Source: Arthrobacter sp042667405 (GTDB lineage: Bacteria > Actinomycetota > Actinomycetes > Actinomycetales > Micrococcaceae). Taken from it: DNA of 64,000 nucleotides. A program made the position numbers and the translations under genes. Below are positions 1 to 8,216 of the stretch, piece after piece (the stretch's first letter is position 1; each line of letters begins with the position of its first letter). The DNA lies in assembly GCF_042667405.1 (NCBI RefSeq), contig NZ_JBHVAL010000007.1, positions 133,987-197,986 of the forward strand. Direction: 5' to 3'. The notes under the pieces are model-generated. The model was given only the letters and a program-made list of their open reading frames with translations. It was not told the DNA's origin and did not search any database.

Positions 1-362
1 CTGCCCAGTACGCGGCCAAGGCCCTTCATGCGCTTGTTGCCCACAACGATCAGGGACGCGTTGTTCGTCTCCGCGTAATTGATCAGGGCATTGGCGGGGT
101 TGCCGCGGGCAGCGAAGTACTTAATCTTGTCTGCCGGGACATCGAGTTCCTCGGAAACCTTGCGGGCCACGTATTCGGCCGAATCAGCCGAGGAGACTGT
201 AATGCGGTCGCTGCCGCTGCCGAATTCCTCGATGCGGTCATCGGAGAAGCCACTGATGACGTGCAGCTCTGCGCCGAGGGCGGTAGCCAGCTTCGCAGCG
301 GTAACGGCCGCGCGCTTGGCAGTTTCACTGTTGTCAACGCCGACGACAATAACTTCTGACAT
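1..362 (-). CDS. Universal stress protein (UspA family), 3' end outside window
   Basis: About 120 codons are visible and the stop lies beyond the left edge. The protein begins MSEVIVVGVDNSE, the usual Usp first strand with its early Asp. It ends in a VVGNKRMKGLGRVLG stretch that matches the G-2x-G-9x-G nucleotide-binding signature of ATP-binding Usp proteins. These are cytoplasmic proteins of about 140-150 residues, so roughly 20 residues are missing. The ATG at 362 has an AGGAG ribosome site 5 bases upstream. The family is induced by stress; the specific role here is unknown. Confidence 0.85.
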   Translation of the reverse strand, partial: MSEVIVVGVDNSETAKRAAVTAAKLATALGAELHVISGFSDDRIEEFGSGSDRITVSSADSAEYVARKVSEELDVPADKIKYFAARGNPANALINYAETNNASLIVVGNKRMKGLGRVLG

Positions 363-522
363 GAGTACTCCTGGTTGTGGGATTCGCTGGGTGCTGCTGC
401 AAAGAAATCTACACTCCATAGCCATCCACGGGGATGACCTGTTTGCGCCGGGAGTGTTTACCGCCGGGGCGTGAGGGTAGGGATACATCATCGGAACCAT
501 CACGTCACTGAAAGGCACGACC

Positions 523-1329
523 ATGAGCGACGCACCATTTGCCCCGCAGACCGCCATCGTCACAGGCTCGGATTCAGGGATCGGGCGTGCCACGGCGGTG
601 GCGTTGGCCCAGGCAGGCATGGATGTGGGAATCACCTGGTACTCGGACCAGCAGGGCGCCGAAAAGACGGCCGGGGAGGTCCGCGGCTTGGGCCGCAAGG
701 CGGTGGTCCAGCAGCTGGATACCACCGACCCGCAGGGAACTGCCGCCGCCGTGGACAAGCTCGCGGAAGAGCTTGGCGGCGTGGACGTCTTCGTGAACAA
801 CTCCGGAACTGGTGACGGCACCAAGTTCCTGGATCTGGACTACGAAACGTGGATGTCCACGCTGAACACCAATCTCAACGGGGCGTTCGTCGCCATGCAA
901 ACGGCGGCGAAGCGCATGGTCAAGGCTGGACGCGGCGGCCGCATCATCGCCGTCACCAGCGTCCATGAATTCCAGCCGCGGGTTGGCGCCTCGGCCTACG
1001 ATGCCTCCAAGCACGGTCTCGGCGGACTCATCAAGACCATGGCCCTGGAACTCGCCGAACACGGCATCACCGCCAACAACGTGGCTCCCGGCGAGATCGC
1101 CACCCCGATGACGGGCCAGGAGGACGAGGACCCCACCACCAAGGACCGGCCCGGTGTGCCGCTCGGACGTCCCGGAGATGCCCGGGAAATAGCCGCCGTC
1201 ATCGCTTTCCTGGCGTCCCCGGCTGCCAGCTACGTCAACGGAGCTTCGTGGCCCGTGGACGGCGGAATGCTGCAGATGGGACCCCAGGCCGGCTCACACA
1301 TCACCAGCCACGACTGGCGCGAAAGCTAA
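523..1329 (+). CDS. SDR family NAD(P)-dependent oxidoreductase
   Basis: A 268-residue classical short-chain dehydrogenase with a Rossmann fold. The cofactor motif TGSDSGIG is at residues 14-21, an NNSG motif near 91-94, and the catalytic triad can be read as Ser146, Tyr159 and Lys163 (YDASK). A C-terminal PVDGG stretch is also typical. Length is normal, with a slightly extended C-terminal tail. Substrate cannot be told from sequence; glucose or other polyol/alcohol dehydrogenases share this pattern. An AAAGGCACGACC stretch precedes the ATG. It stands alone on the plus strand, divergent from the stress protein, with dodecin about 107 bases downstream. Confidence 0.88.
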   Translation: MSDAPFAPQTAIVTGSDSGIGRATAVALAQAGMDVGITWYSDQQGAEKTAGEVRGLGRKAVVQQLDTTDPQGTAAAVDKLAEELGGVDVFVNNSGTGDGTKFLDLDYETWMSTLNTNLNGAFVAMQTAAKRMVKAGRGGRIIAVTSVHEFQPRVGASAYDASKHGLGGLIKTMALELAEHGITANNVAPGEIATPMTGQEDEDPTTKDRPGVPLGRPGDAREIAAVIAFLASPAASYVNGASWPVDGGMLQMGPQAGSHITSHDWRES

Positions 1330-1436
1330 GCCGCACCACCTCTGGCCGCGCGGAGTTCCGTGGGCTAGTCTGCATGAACGGCCTGCCCCGCAGGCCTGGA
1401 TTTCCCAAGATTCGTAACACGTTGATGAGGAGCACC

Positions 1437-1646
1437 ATGGCTGGCCACACCTATAGCGTTTCCGAGATTGTAGGAACTTCCACCGAGGGCGTTGACGACG
1501 CAATCAAGAACGGCATTGCAACAGCGTCCCAAACACTGCGGAACCTCGACTGGTTCGAGGTCAAGGAAATCCGCGGACACCTCGAAGACGGCGCGGTCGC
1601 CGACTGGCAGGTCACCATCAAGCTCGGCTTCCGGCTGGAGCGCTGA
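1437..1646 (+). CDS. Dodecin, flavin-storage protein
   Basis: A 69-residue protein matching the dodecin family in length and pattern: a KxxEIVGTS-like first strand (YSVSEIVGTSTEG), a single helix, then DWFEVKEIRGHLEDG. Dodecins assemble into hollow 12-mers that bind flavins as stacked pairs between tryptophans; Trp39 is the expected stacking residue. The chosen ATG has GAGGAG 5 bases upstream. A longer frame beginning at 1248 would overlap the SDR gene and is rejected. A perfect inverted repeat follows the stop codon by 16 bases. Confidence 0.9.
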   Translation: MAGHTYSVSEIVGTSTEGVDDAIKNGIATASQTLRNLDWFEVKEIRGHLEDGAVADWQVTIKLGFRLER

Positions 1647-1662
1647 CTCCCCTTCCACGAGT

Positions 1663-1709
1663 TGACAGTTAATGCCAATGTTTCAGGCGAACATTGGCAT
1701 TAACTGTCA
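1663..1709. repeat. Perfect 20-bp inverted repeat between convergent genes (hairpin 1)
   Basis: The left arm 1663-1682 and right arm 1690-1709 are exact reverse complements with a 7-base loop. The arms are AT-rich (TGACAGTTAATGCCAATGTT). The right arm overlaps the last codons and TAA stop of the convergent regulator gene. It probably works as a bidirectional terminator, although there is no T-tract. Its core resembles the hairpins at 7589 and 35635. Confidence 0.85.
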
Positions 1710-2581
1710 TCCCGGCGGGCCGGTTCAGGTTGGGGAGCCACCGTATCCACCTCACCAAAGCTGCTGAGCAGCATCAAAGCGTCCGACGACGGCGAACCGG
1801 CCTTCGCTGAATAGACCCGAAGGTGCTGGTCGGGATCGTCCGGGAGACTGAGCGTCTCGAAGTTCAGTTCCAGGTCCCCGACCACCGGGTGGTGCAGCCT
1901 CACGGTGCCTGCGGCGCGGGTGGCAACCCTGTGCCCGGCCCACCATTGACGGAATTGCTCGCTGTGGACTGCGAGTTCCCCTACCAGCTGGTTCGTTTCG
2001 GGATCGTTGGGATGCCGGCCGACGTCCATGCGGAGCGCGCCCACGGCCTCGGCAGCAACGGTCTTCCAGTCGCGGAACAACGCGCAAGCCGCGGGGTCCA
2101 GGAGTAGCCAGCGGGTGAGGTTGCGCTCCGGCGCCGGCAACGAGGAGAAGTCCGTGAACAACAGGTGCGCCATGCGGTTTCCGGCCAGGACATCCGCACG
2201 CCGGCCAAGAACCAGGGCCGGAACCTCCCCCACCGCGTCAAGCAACTGCCTCAACGCGGGCCGGACCTTCTGCACGGGGCCGGGGTTGCCGGCGGAACTG
2301 GCACAGTGCTCCAGGAGGTCCATCATGTGCGCCTGCTCCCCCGGGTCAAGGCGCAGTGCCCGTGCCACGGAGTCCAGGACAGCCCTGGAGGGGTGGATAT
2401 TGCGCCCTTGTTCCAGGCGGGTGTAGTAGTCCGTGCTCACGCCGGAGAGACGCGCGACCTCTTCGCGGCGAAGGCCCGGGACCCTTCGTGAGCCGCTGGA
2501 ATCCTGCGCTCCGGCGTCCTCGGGTTGGAGACGGGCACGCATGACTTTAAGGAATTTGCCGAACTCGGCGCTCTGACCCAT
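1700..2581 (-). CDS. XRE-type regulator with MmyB-like ligand-binding domain
   Basis: A 293-residue regulator. The N-terminus (about 30-90) is a helix-turn-helix of the form GLRREEVARLSGVSTDYYTRLEQGR followed by SRAVLDSVARALRLD, the hallmark of this actinobacterial family. Residues of about 105-280 form the MmyB-like domain (ADVLAGNRMAHLLFTDF and RWLLLDPAACALFRDW), which has a PAS-like fold and binds hydrophobic ligands in known members. It is divergent from the aldo/keto reductase operon with 216 bases between starts, and such regulators often control the adjacent oxidoreductases. Control of that operon is therefore inferred, not shown. Confidence 0.88.
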   Translation of the reverse strand: MGQSAEFGKFLKVMRARLQPEDAGAQDSSGSRRVPGLRREEVARLSGVSTDYYTRLEQGRNIHPSRAVLDSVARALRLDPGEQAHMMDLLEHCASSAGNPGPVQKVRPALRQLLDAVGEVPALVLGRRADVLAGNRMAHLLFTDFSSLPAPERNLTRWLLLDPAACALFRDWKTVAAEAVGALRMDVGRHPNDPETNQLVGELAVHSEQFRQWWAGHRVATRAAGTVRLHHPVVGDLELNFETLSLPDDPDQHLRVYSAKAGSPSSDALMLLSSFGEVDTVAPQPEPARRDDS

Positions 2582-2693
2582 CCGTCCATTCTGCCGCCCA
2601 GGGCGTGTGAAAGGCCACTGTTGTGGGTAGGACTACCAGACCTAGGAAAAACAAGATCAGGCTGTAGTGCTGACTCTGCCTCCAAAACTGCAT

Positions 2694-2711
2694 AGGCTCA
2701 ATACTGAGCCT
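2694..2711. promoter_or_regulatory. 18-bp dyad in the regulator/aldo-keto reductase divergent region
   Basis: AGGCTCA-ATAC-TGAGCCT is a perfect 7-4-7 inverted repeat lying 87 bases before the aldo/keto reductase start and 113 bases before the divergent regulator start. Its position and symmetry suit an operator for the MmyB-type regulator. No firm -35/-10 pair could be assigned. Confidence 0.5.
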
Positions 2712-2797
2712 CCGAAAACGCTTTCTGATGCCCGGCCACGGCACGGGCGCAACACCGGAGCGCCACGGCCATATACATCCCGTCGAAGGAGACCGTC

Positions 2798-3619
2798 ATG
2801 CCAGAGCTGACCCTGAACAACGGCGTCACCATCCCGCAGCTGGGATTTGGTGTCTTCCAAGTGCCCGCCGACGAAACGCAGAAGGTGGTGGAAGATGCCT
2901 TGGAAACCGGGTACCGCCACATAGACACCGCAGCCGCCTACCGGAACGAGGCCGGAGTTGGCGCCGCGATCAAGGCCTCGGGGATTCCCCGGGAAGAACT
3001 CTTCATCACCACCAAGCTTCGCAACGGCGAGCAAGGAGAGGCCTACGACGCTTTCCAGCGAAGCCGTGATGCCTTGGATCTGGAAGTGATCGACCTCTAC
3101 CTCATCCATTGGCCGGTTCCTTCCCAAGGGCTTTACACGCAGGCCTGGAAGGAAATGGAGAAGCTCTACCAGGACAAGCAAATCCGGGCGATCGGTGTCT
3201 CCAACTTCCTCGCCGAGCATGTGGACACGTTGCTGCGGGAAGCCGAAGTGGTTCCTGCCGTGAACCAGATCGAGCTGCACCCCACGTTCCAGCAGGGCGA
3301 CCTCGCCAACAAGTGTCGCGACCTCACGATTGCCGTTGAGGCGTACAGCCCGCTGGGACAAGGCAAGGACCTCAACGCGGAGCAGGTGGCCCTCATCGCC
3401 GCGGCGCACGATACTACTCCTGCGCAGGTGATCCTTGCCTGGCACTTGGCTCAGGGAACCATCGTGATCCCCAAGTCCGCCGACTCGGCCCGGATGCGGG
3501 AGAACTTCGGCGCAGCCGACCTCACCCTCACGGAATCCGAACTCGCGGCCATCACCGCCCTGGAGGCCGGTGCCCGCATCGGTTCCGATCCCGCCGTCGC
3601 CGCTTTTACGCAGCTCTAA
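2798..3619 (+). CDS. Aldo/keto reductase, 2,5-diketo-gluconate reductase type
   Basis: A 273-residue TIM-barrel NADPH-dependent reductase of the AKR5-like group. Visible catalytic signature: GYRHIDTAAAYRNE (Asp and Tyr), TTKL (Lys) and LIHWP (His). The C-terminal IPKSADSARMREN is the cofactor phosphate-binding segment. First gene of a five-gene plus-strand operon, preceded by AAGGAGA 7 bases before the ATG. The family reduces sugars, keto-sugars and small aldehydes; substrate is not determined. It is similar in layout to the third reductase at 5709. Confidence 0.9.
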   Translation: MPELTLNNGVTIPQLGFGVFQVPADETQKVVEDALETGYRHIDTAAAYRNEAGVGAAIKASGIPREELFITTKLRNGEQGEAYDAFQRSRDALDLEVIDLYLIHWPVPSQGLYTQAWKEMEKLYQDKQIRAIGVSNFLAEHVDTLLREAEVVPAVNQIELHPTFQQGDLANKCRDLTIAVEAYSPLGQGKDLNAEQVALIAAAHDTTPAQVILAWHLAQGTIVIPKSADSARMRENFGAADLTLTESELAAITALEAGARIGSDPAVAAFTQL

Positions 3620-3643
3620 GACCAGACAAAAGGACCAAAAGAA

Positions 3644-4615
3644 ATGCAGTACACCCATCTGGGCCGTTCGGGCCTGAAGGTTTCACGTCTCTGCCTTGGA
3701 ACCATGAACTTTGGCCCGCAGACCGACGAGGCAACCGCGCACTCCATCATGGATTCGGCGCTGGACTCCGGCATCAACTTTTTCGACACCGCCAACGTCT
3801 ACGGCGGAGTGGAGCACCGCGGCTGGACCGAGGAGATCATTGGCCGCTGGTTCGCCAAGGGCGGCGAGCGCCGTGAACGGACTGTGCTCGCCACCAAGCT
3901 CTACGGCACCATGACGGACCGGCCGAACGAGTCCAAGCTCTCCGCCCTGAACATCCGGCGGGCACTGGACGCGAGCCTTAAGCGGCTGCAGACGGACTAC
4001 ATCGACATCTACCAGTTCCACCACATCGACCGCGATACTCCGTGGGACGAGATCTGGCAGGCCATCGAGGTAGCCGTCCAGCAGGGCAAGATTCTTTACT
4101 CGGGCAGCAGCAACTTTGCGGGCTGGCACATCGCCCAGGCCCAGGAAGCGGCCCGGCGGCGGAACTACACCGGCCTGGTGAGCGAGCAGTCCATCTACAA
4201 CCTCTTCAAGCGTGAACTGGAGCTTGAAGTCATTCCGGCCGCGCAGCAGTATGGCCTTGGCTTGATCCCGTGGTCCCCGCTGCAGGGTGGCCTGCTGGGC
4301 GGCGTGCTCAAGAAGGAGGAGCAGGGCGTCCGCCGAACGGAGGGCCGGGCACTGGAGACCCTCAAGAAGCACGAGGACCAGATCCGCCAGTACGAGGATT
4401 TCGTTGACGAGTTGGGGCAGAAGCCCGGCGACGTTGCACTGGCTTGGCTGCTTCATCAGCCTGCGGTGACGGCGCCGATCGTTGGTCCGCGCACCCAGGA
4501 ACAGCTGGACGCGGCCATCCGCGCGCTGGACGTTTCCCTGAACGAGGACGCGCTCAAGCGGCTTGACGACATCTTCCCGGGCCATCGTCCCGCGCCCGAG
4601 GACTACGCCTGGTGA
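3644..4615 (+). CDS. Aldo/keto reductase, long (YajO/Kv-beta-like) type
   Basis: A 323-residue reductase that starts MQYTHLGRSGLKVSRLCLGTMNFG, diagnostic of the AKR11/12-like branch. The catalytic residues lie in FFDTANVYGG (Asp, Tyr), LATKLYG (Lys) and QFHHID (His). The C-terminal VGPRTQEQLDAA is the NADP(H) pyrophosphate segment. It begins 24 bases after the first reductase and its stop overlaps the next start by 4 bases (GTGA), which indicates translational coupling. Substrate unknown. Confidence 0.9.
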   Translation: MQYTHLGRSGLKVSRLCLGTMNFGPQTDEATAHSIMDSALDSGINFFDTANVYGGVEHRGWTEEIIGRWFAKGGERRERTVLATKLYGTMTDRPNESKLSALNIRRALDASLKRLQTDYIDIYQFHHIDRDTPWDEIWQAIEVAVQQGKILYSGSSNFAGWHIAQAQEAARRRNYTGLVSEQSIYNLFKRELELEVIPAAQQYGLGLIPWSPLQGGLLGGVLKKEEQGVRRTEGRALETLKKHEDQIRQYEDFVDELGQKPGDVALAWLLHQPAVTAPIVGPRTQEQLDAAIRALDVSLNEDALKRLDDIFPGHRPAPEDYAW

Positions 4616-5649
4616 CCGCCCTCCTCCCCAGCAGCCTTGGGGCGGAAGCGGACACCGTCTCGCCGCGGAACATCCTGTTCATCGGCGGGACCGGGGTCAT
4701 CAGCGCGGCGGCGGCTGAACGCGCCGTCGCGCTGGGCCACCGGCTGACCATCCTCAACAGAGGACAGTCGGCCGGTCGGCCGGTACCCGACGGAGCCGAA
4801 GTCCTGCACGCGGACATGCGCGACCCGGAGGCTGTGCGTGAGGTGCTTCAGGGAAGGGAGTACGACGCCGTTGCGGACTTCATCTCGTTCACCCCGGATC
4901 ACGCCCGGGCCGGGTTGGAATTGTTCCGCGGGCGGACGGGACAGTACGTCTTCATCAGTTCCGCTTCGGCGTACCAGAAGCCGCCCACTACGTTGCCCAT
5001 CCGCGAATCCACGCCGCTGAAGAACCCGTTTTGGACGTATTCGCAGGACAAGATCGCGTGTGAAGAGCTGCTGTTCGGGGCATACCGGGACTTTGATTTC
5101 CCCCTGACCGTGGTTCGCCCGTCCCATACCTACGACCGGACCAAGATAGCGATGGTGGGCGGCTGGACCGACATCCACCGGATGCGGGCAGGCAAGCCGG
5201 TCATGGTCCACGGCGATGGCACCTCCCTCTGGACCCTCACCCACAGCCGTGACTTTGCCAAGGCGTTCGTGGGGCTGCTGGGCAGGCCGCAGGCCGTCGG
5301 AGAGAGCTACACCATTACCTCGGACGAGTTCCTGCCCTGGAACCAGATCTATCGCCTGTTCGCCCGGGCCGCCGGCGTGGAGGAGCCGGAACTGTTCCAC
5401 GTTTCCTCGGACACCATTGCCCGACACAGCGCCGAACTCGGGCCGAATCTGTTGGGCGACCGTTCGCACTCGGTGGTTTTCGATAATTCCAAGATCAAAG
5501 CGCTCGTCCCCGATTACCGGGCAACAATTCCGTTCGCGGATGGCGCCAGGGAAATCGTCGAGTGGCATGACAACCACCCTGAGCTGCAGGTGGTGAGCGA
5601 GGACTACATGGAACTGAGTGACCGGCTCTTTGATTGGTCCCGGCGATAA
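4612..5649 (+). CDS. NAD-dependent epimerase/dehydratase family protein
   Basis: A 345-residue extended-SDR protein. The nucleotide motif is FIGGTGVIS (about 22-30), a variant of GxxGxxG used by the branch related to isoflavone reductase-like and chloroplast RNA-binding proteins. A YSQDK motif (about 143-147) supplies the YxxxK pair. It starts with GTG overlapping the previous stop. In an operon with three aldo/keto reductases and a lactonase it probably acts on a nucleotide sugar or sugar-like substrate; this is inference. Confidence 0.85.
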   Translation: MTALLPSSLGAEADTVSPRNILFIGGTGVISAAAAERAVALGHRLTILNRGQSAGRPVPDGAEVLHADMRDPEAVREVLQGREYDAVADFISFTPDHARAGLELFRGRTGQYVFISSASAYQKPPTTLPIRESTPLKNPFWTYSQDKIACEELLFGAYRDFDFPLTVVRPSHTYDRTKIAMVGGWTDIHRMRAGKPVMVHGDGTSLWTLTHSRDFAKAFVGLLGRPQAVGESYTITSDEFLPWNQIYRLFARAAGVEEPELFHVSSDTIARHSAELGPNLLGDRSHSVVFDNSKIKALVPDYRATIPFADGAREIVEWHDNHPELQVVSEDYMELSDRLFDWSRR

Positions 5650-5708
5650 CGGTTGCCAAGCAGTGAACGGCCAGCGTAGAAACGTAGAAACGTAGAGGAG
5701 AGCAGCCC

Positions 5709-6539
5709 ATGGAACTTGCCCCGCTTATCGAACTGAACGATCACCACAAGATCCCGCAGATCGGCCTTGGCACTTGGCCACTGAATGATGCGGAAGTTGC
5801 CGATGCCGTGGCGGATGCTGTTTCCTGCGGCTACCGGCACATTGATACCGCGGTGAAGTACGGCAACGAGAAGGGCGTGGGCAACGGGATCAGGGCGGCC
5901 GCAGTGGACCGTTCGGAGCTGTTCATCACCACCAAGCTGGACGGCGCCTTCCAGGGTGACGGCAGGGCCGTGGATGGCCTGGATGGCTCCTTGGAACGCC
6001 TTGGGCTGGAGTACGTTGACCTGCTCCTCATCCACTGGCCCCTCCCCCGCCGGGGTGAGTTCATCTCCACGTGGAAAACCTTTGAGGAGCTCCAGGCATC
6101 GGGCAAGGTGCGCTCCATCGGAGTGTCCAACTTCAAGCCGGCGCACCTGGATCAGTTGTTCCGCGAAACAGATGTGGTTCCTGCCGTGAATCAAATCCAG
6201 CTCAGTCCCTCGATTCCCCGCCCGGCGGCACGGGCTTACAACGAGCGCCACGGCATCGTCACCGAGTCCTACAGTCCGTTGGGCGCGAGCAGCGACTTGC
6301 TGAACGCACCCGTGCTGGCTTCCGTTGGTGAAAAGTATGGGAAAACACCGGGCCAAGTGGTGCTCCGCTGGCACGTGCAGCAAGGACTGGTCGCCATTCC
6401 CAAAACCGCGAATCCCCAGCGCATGAGGGAGAACCTGGACGTCTTCGACTTCGAGCTTGACCATGACGACCTCAGCAAACTGCAAACCCTCGACGCCGGC
6501 CCCGACGCAGGCGTCGACTCGGATGTTCAGGGACACTAA
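5709..6539 (+). CDS. Aldo/keto reductase, second short-type paralogue
   Basis: A 276-residue AKR with the same layout as the gene at 2798: GYRHIDTAVKYGNE (Asp, Tyr), TTKLD (Lys), LIHWPLP (His) and IPKTANPQRMREN at the cofactor site. It is clearly diverged from the first copy, so this is an old duplication or independent recruitment. AGAGGAGAGCAGCCC before the ATG gives a strong ribosome site. It sits 59 bases after the epimerase gene and 11 bases before the lactonase. Confidence 0.9.
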   Translation: MELAPLIELNDHHKIPQIGLGTWPLNDAEVADAVADAVSCGYRHIDTAVKYGNEKGVGNGIRAAAVDRSELFITTKLDGAFQGDGRAVDGLDGSLERLGLEYVDLLLIHWPLPRRGEFISTWKTFEELQASGKVRSIGVSNFKPAHLDQLFRETDVVPAVNQIQLSPSIPRPAARAYNERHGIVTESYSPLGASSDLLNAPVLASVGEKYGKTPGQVVLRWHVQQGLVAIPKTANPQRMRENLDVFDFELDHDDLSKLQTLDAGPDAGVDSDVQGH

Positions 6540-6550
6540 GGAGGACTGCC

Positions 6551-7582
6551 ATGGAAACTGTTATCTGGACCGGTTCCTACACCGCCGACCGAAACGCCAA
6601 GGGCGAGGGAATCGCTGCCATCTCCGCCGATTCAGAAGGACATCTCACGTCACTGGGATTGGCCGTTGCCGCGGACTCGCCGTCGTTCCTCGCGTCGCAC
6701 CCCACACTTCCGGTGCTGTACGCGGTGGCAGAAGAAGCGGGCCATGTACAGGCTTACCGCCGGACGGGCGAGGCCAAGCTGGAAGCCTTCGGCGAGCCAT
6801 GGCCCACCGGAGAAGCGACCTGCCATGTCGCGGCGGATCCCCAGGGCCGCTTTATCGTTGCCACCTGTTGGGGCGACGGCCAGGTCATCCTTTTCGAACT
6901 GGACGACGACGGCGCCATCACCTCGCGCGCGAGTGCGGCAGCCGCCGTCGACCCCCATGCCGGGACGTCTCCGGACGCCAGGCCCAGTCGGGCGCATTCG
7001 AGCCTGATGCTTCCTGACGGCCGGGTGATGACGACGGACCTGGGCCACGACCTGGTCCGGGTGTGGCAGTACATTCCCGGCGAGGGTTTGCAGGCAGACC
7101 ACCAACTGGTCCTGCCGATGGGTTCGGGGCCACGGCATATGGCCCGGCACCACAGCGGAACGGTCTTCGTGGACACCGAGTACTCCGTTGAAGTTGCGGC
7201 GGTGCGGATGGAACCTGACGGCACGTACGAACTGGCCTCGGTGGTGCCCGCGAGCAGCGCCGGAGCAAAAGACGGCGACGCCGGTGCGGAGATCGCGCTG
7301 TCCCCGGACGGTCGCTTCGCCTATGTGGGCGTGCGGGGTACCAACCGTATTTGCGTGCTGGAAGTTTCCGCCGACGGCTCCGGAGTTGAGCCTGTCGGCG
7401 AGGTGCCCTGCGGCGGCGAGTGGCCGCGCCACCACCTGGTCCGCGAGGGCTGGCTGTACGTCGCCAACGAAGGCTCGGACGACGTCGTGGGTTTCAGGCT
7501 GGACCCGCAAACCGGACTGCCGGACGGACCCGTGGGCCGGGTGGAGACTGGCTCACCCAGCATGTTGCTCGTCGCCGGTTAA
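6551..7582 (+). CDS. Lactonase family protein, seven-bladed beta-propeller
   Basis: A 343-residue protein of the 6-phosphogluconolactonase (YbhE/Pgl-like) beta-propeller family. Recognisable segments are WTGSYT at the start, HPTLPVLYAVAE, HVAADPQGRF, GSGPRHMARH, ALSPDGRFAYVGVRGTNRI and LYVANEGSDDVVGF. It would hydrolyse a sugar lactone in the cytoplasm. As last gene of the reductase operon, it suggests a route that oxidises or reduces sugars through lactone intermediates. AAGGAGG precedes the start. Confidence 0.87.
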   Translation: METVIWTGSYTADRNAKGEGIAAISADSEGHLTSLGLAVAADSPSFLASHPTLPVLYAVAEEAGHVQAYRRTGEAKLEAFGEPWPTGEATCHVAADPQGRFIVATCWGDGQVILFELDDDGAITSRASAAAAVDPHAGTSPDARPSRAHSSLMLPDGRVMTTDLGHDLVRVWQYIPGEGLQADHQLVLPMGSGPRHMARHHSGTVFVDTEYSVEVAAVRMEPDGTYELASVVPASSAGAKDGDAGAEIALSPDGRFAYVGVRGTNRICVLEVSADGSGVEPVGEVPCGGEWPRHHLVREGWLYVANEGSDDVVGFRLDPQTGLPDGPVGRVETGSPSMLLVAG

Positions 7583-7588
7583 ATAACA

Positions 7589-7647
7589 CCGAGATGGCAC
7601 TTAATGGCAATGATCCGCTCAGACATTGCCATTATTTGCCATCTCGG
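7589..7647. repeat. 24-bp imperfect inverted repeat between convergent genes (hairpin 2)
   Basis: Arms 7589-7612 and 7624-7647 pair at 22 of 24 positions around an 11-base loop. The outer part (CCGAGATGGCA) and the TTAATG core recur in the hairpin at 35635. It lies 6 bases after the lactonase stop and 8 bases before the convergent gene's stop, so a shared terminator is likely. Confidence 0.8.
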
Positions 7648-7655
7648 CGAGCTTT

Positions 7656-7886
7656 TCAGGCGGACCACACCTCGACGTCGTCCGTGCCGCAGATGAGTTT
7701 CCGGCCGGTCGGTTCGAGGACCACCCAGAGCAATTCCTGGTGCTTTGAGACATCGTCCACGCGACCCTTGCCGGCGCCCCACGCGACGTCGTAAATCCAC
7801 ACAGGATGGCCGGCGCTGAGGTCTGCCCACTCGGAAGCAGGCACGTGGCGGTAGTCGGCCGGGCGGTTCAGGATGGAGCTGGTCAT
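7656..7886 (-). CDS. Small hypothetical protein, downstream partner of a coupled pair
   Basis: A 76-residue acidic protein (MTSSILNRPADYRHVPASEW...). It contains WIYDVAWGAGKGRVDDV and LWVVLEPTGRKLICGTDDVEVWSA, which look like a small beta-rich fold. The chosen ATG overlaps the preceding stop in an ATGA, so it is translated with the upstream small gene. A longer form starting at 7919 would overlap that gene by 37 bases. I do not recognise a family. Confidence 0.65.
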   Translation of the reverse strand: MTSSILNRPADYRHVPASEWADLSAGHPVWIYDVAWGAGKGRVDDVSKHQELLWVVLEPTGRKLICGTDDVEVWSA

Positions 7887-8080
7887 GCCGATACTTCGGC
7901 GGAAGTGCGCCGCCTCCACAGAGTCGGGACACCGTTGTAGGCCGGCAGCACGTGGCCCTCAGCGAAGACCTGGACGGTGTCCGGTTCGCAGTCCGGGCTC
8001 CACAGACCCGACGCCGGGCAGTGGGAACCAGTGGGCATGACGCGGGTGGCTCGTTCGCGCAGGAGGGCGATGCTCTTCAT
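7883..8080 (-). CDS. Small hypothetical protein, upstream partner of a coupled pair
   Basis: A 65-residue protein beginning MKSIALLRERATRVMPTGSHC. It has two Cys residues in its middle (SHCPASGLWSPDCEPD), then VQVFAEGHVLPAYNGVPTLWRRR. The paired Cys and His could bind a metal, but that is a guess. AAGGATGAG precedes the ATG. It is followed without a gap by the gene at 7656-7886 (4-base overlap). Family not recognised. Confidence 0.6.
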   Translation of the reverse strand: MKSIALLRERATRVMPTGSHCPASGLWSPDCEPDTVQVFAEGHVLPAYNGVPTLWRRRTSAEVSA

Positions 8081-8216
8081 CGTTGAAACTCATCCTTGGG
8101 GTAGATCGGGGCACTGTGTGAAGTAGATCTCTCTAACCCTATGTAAGCCGCGGACGCTTCGTTATGGGCAGTTGCACAACGTTTATTCCCACCGGCATGC
8201 AAGCGCACAGCAGCTG

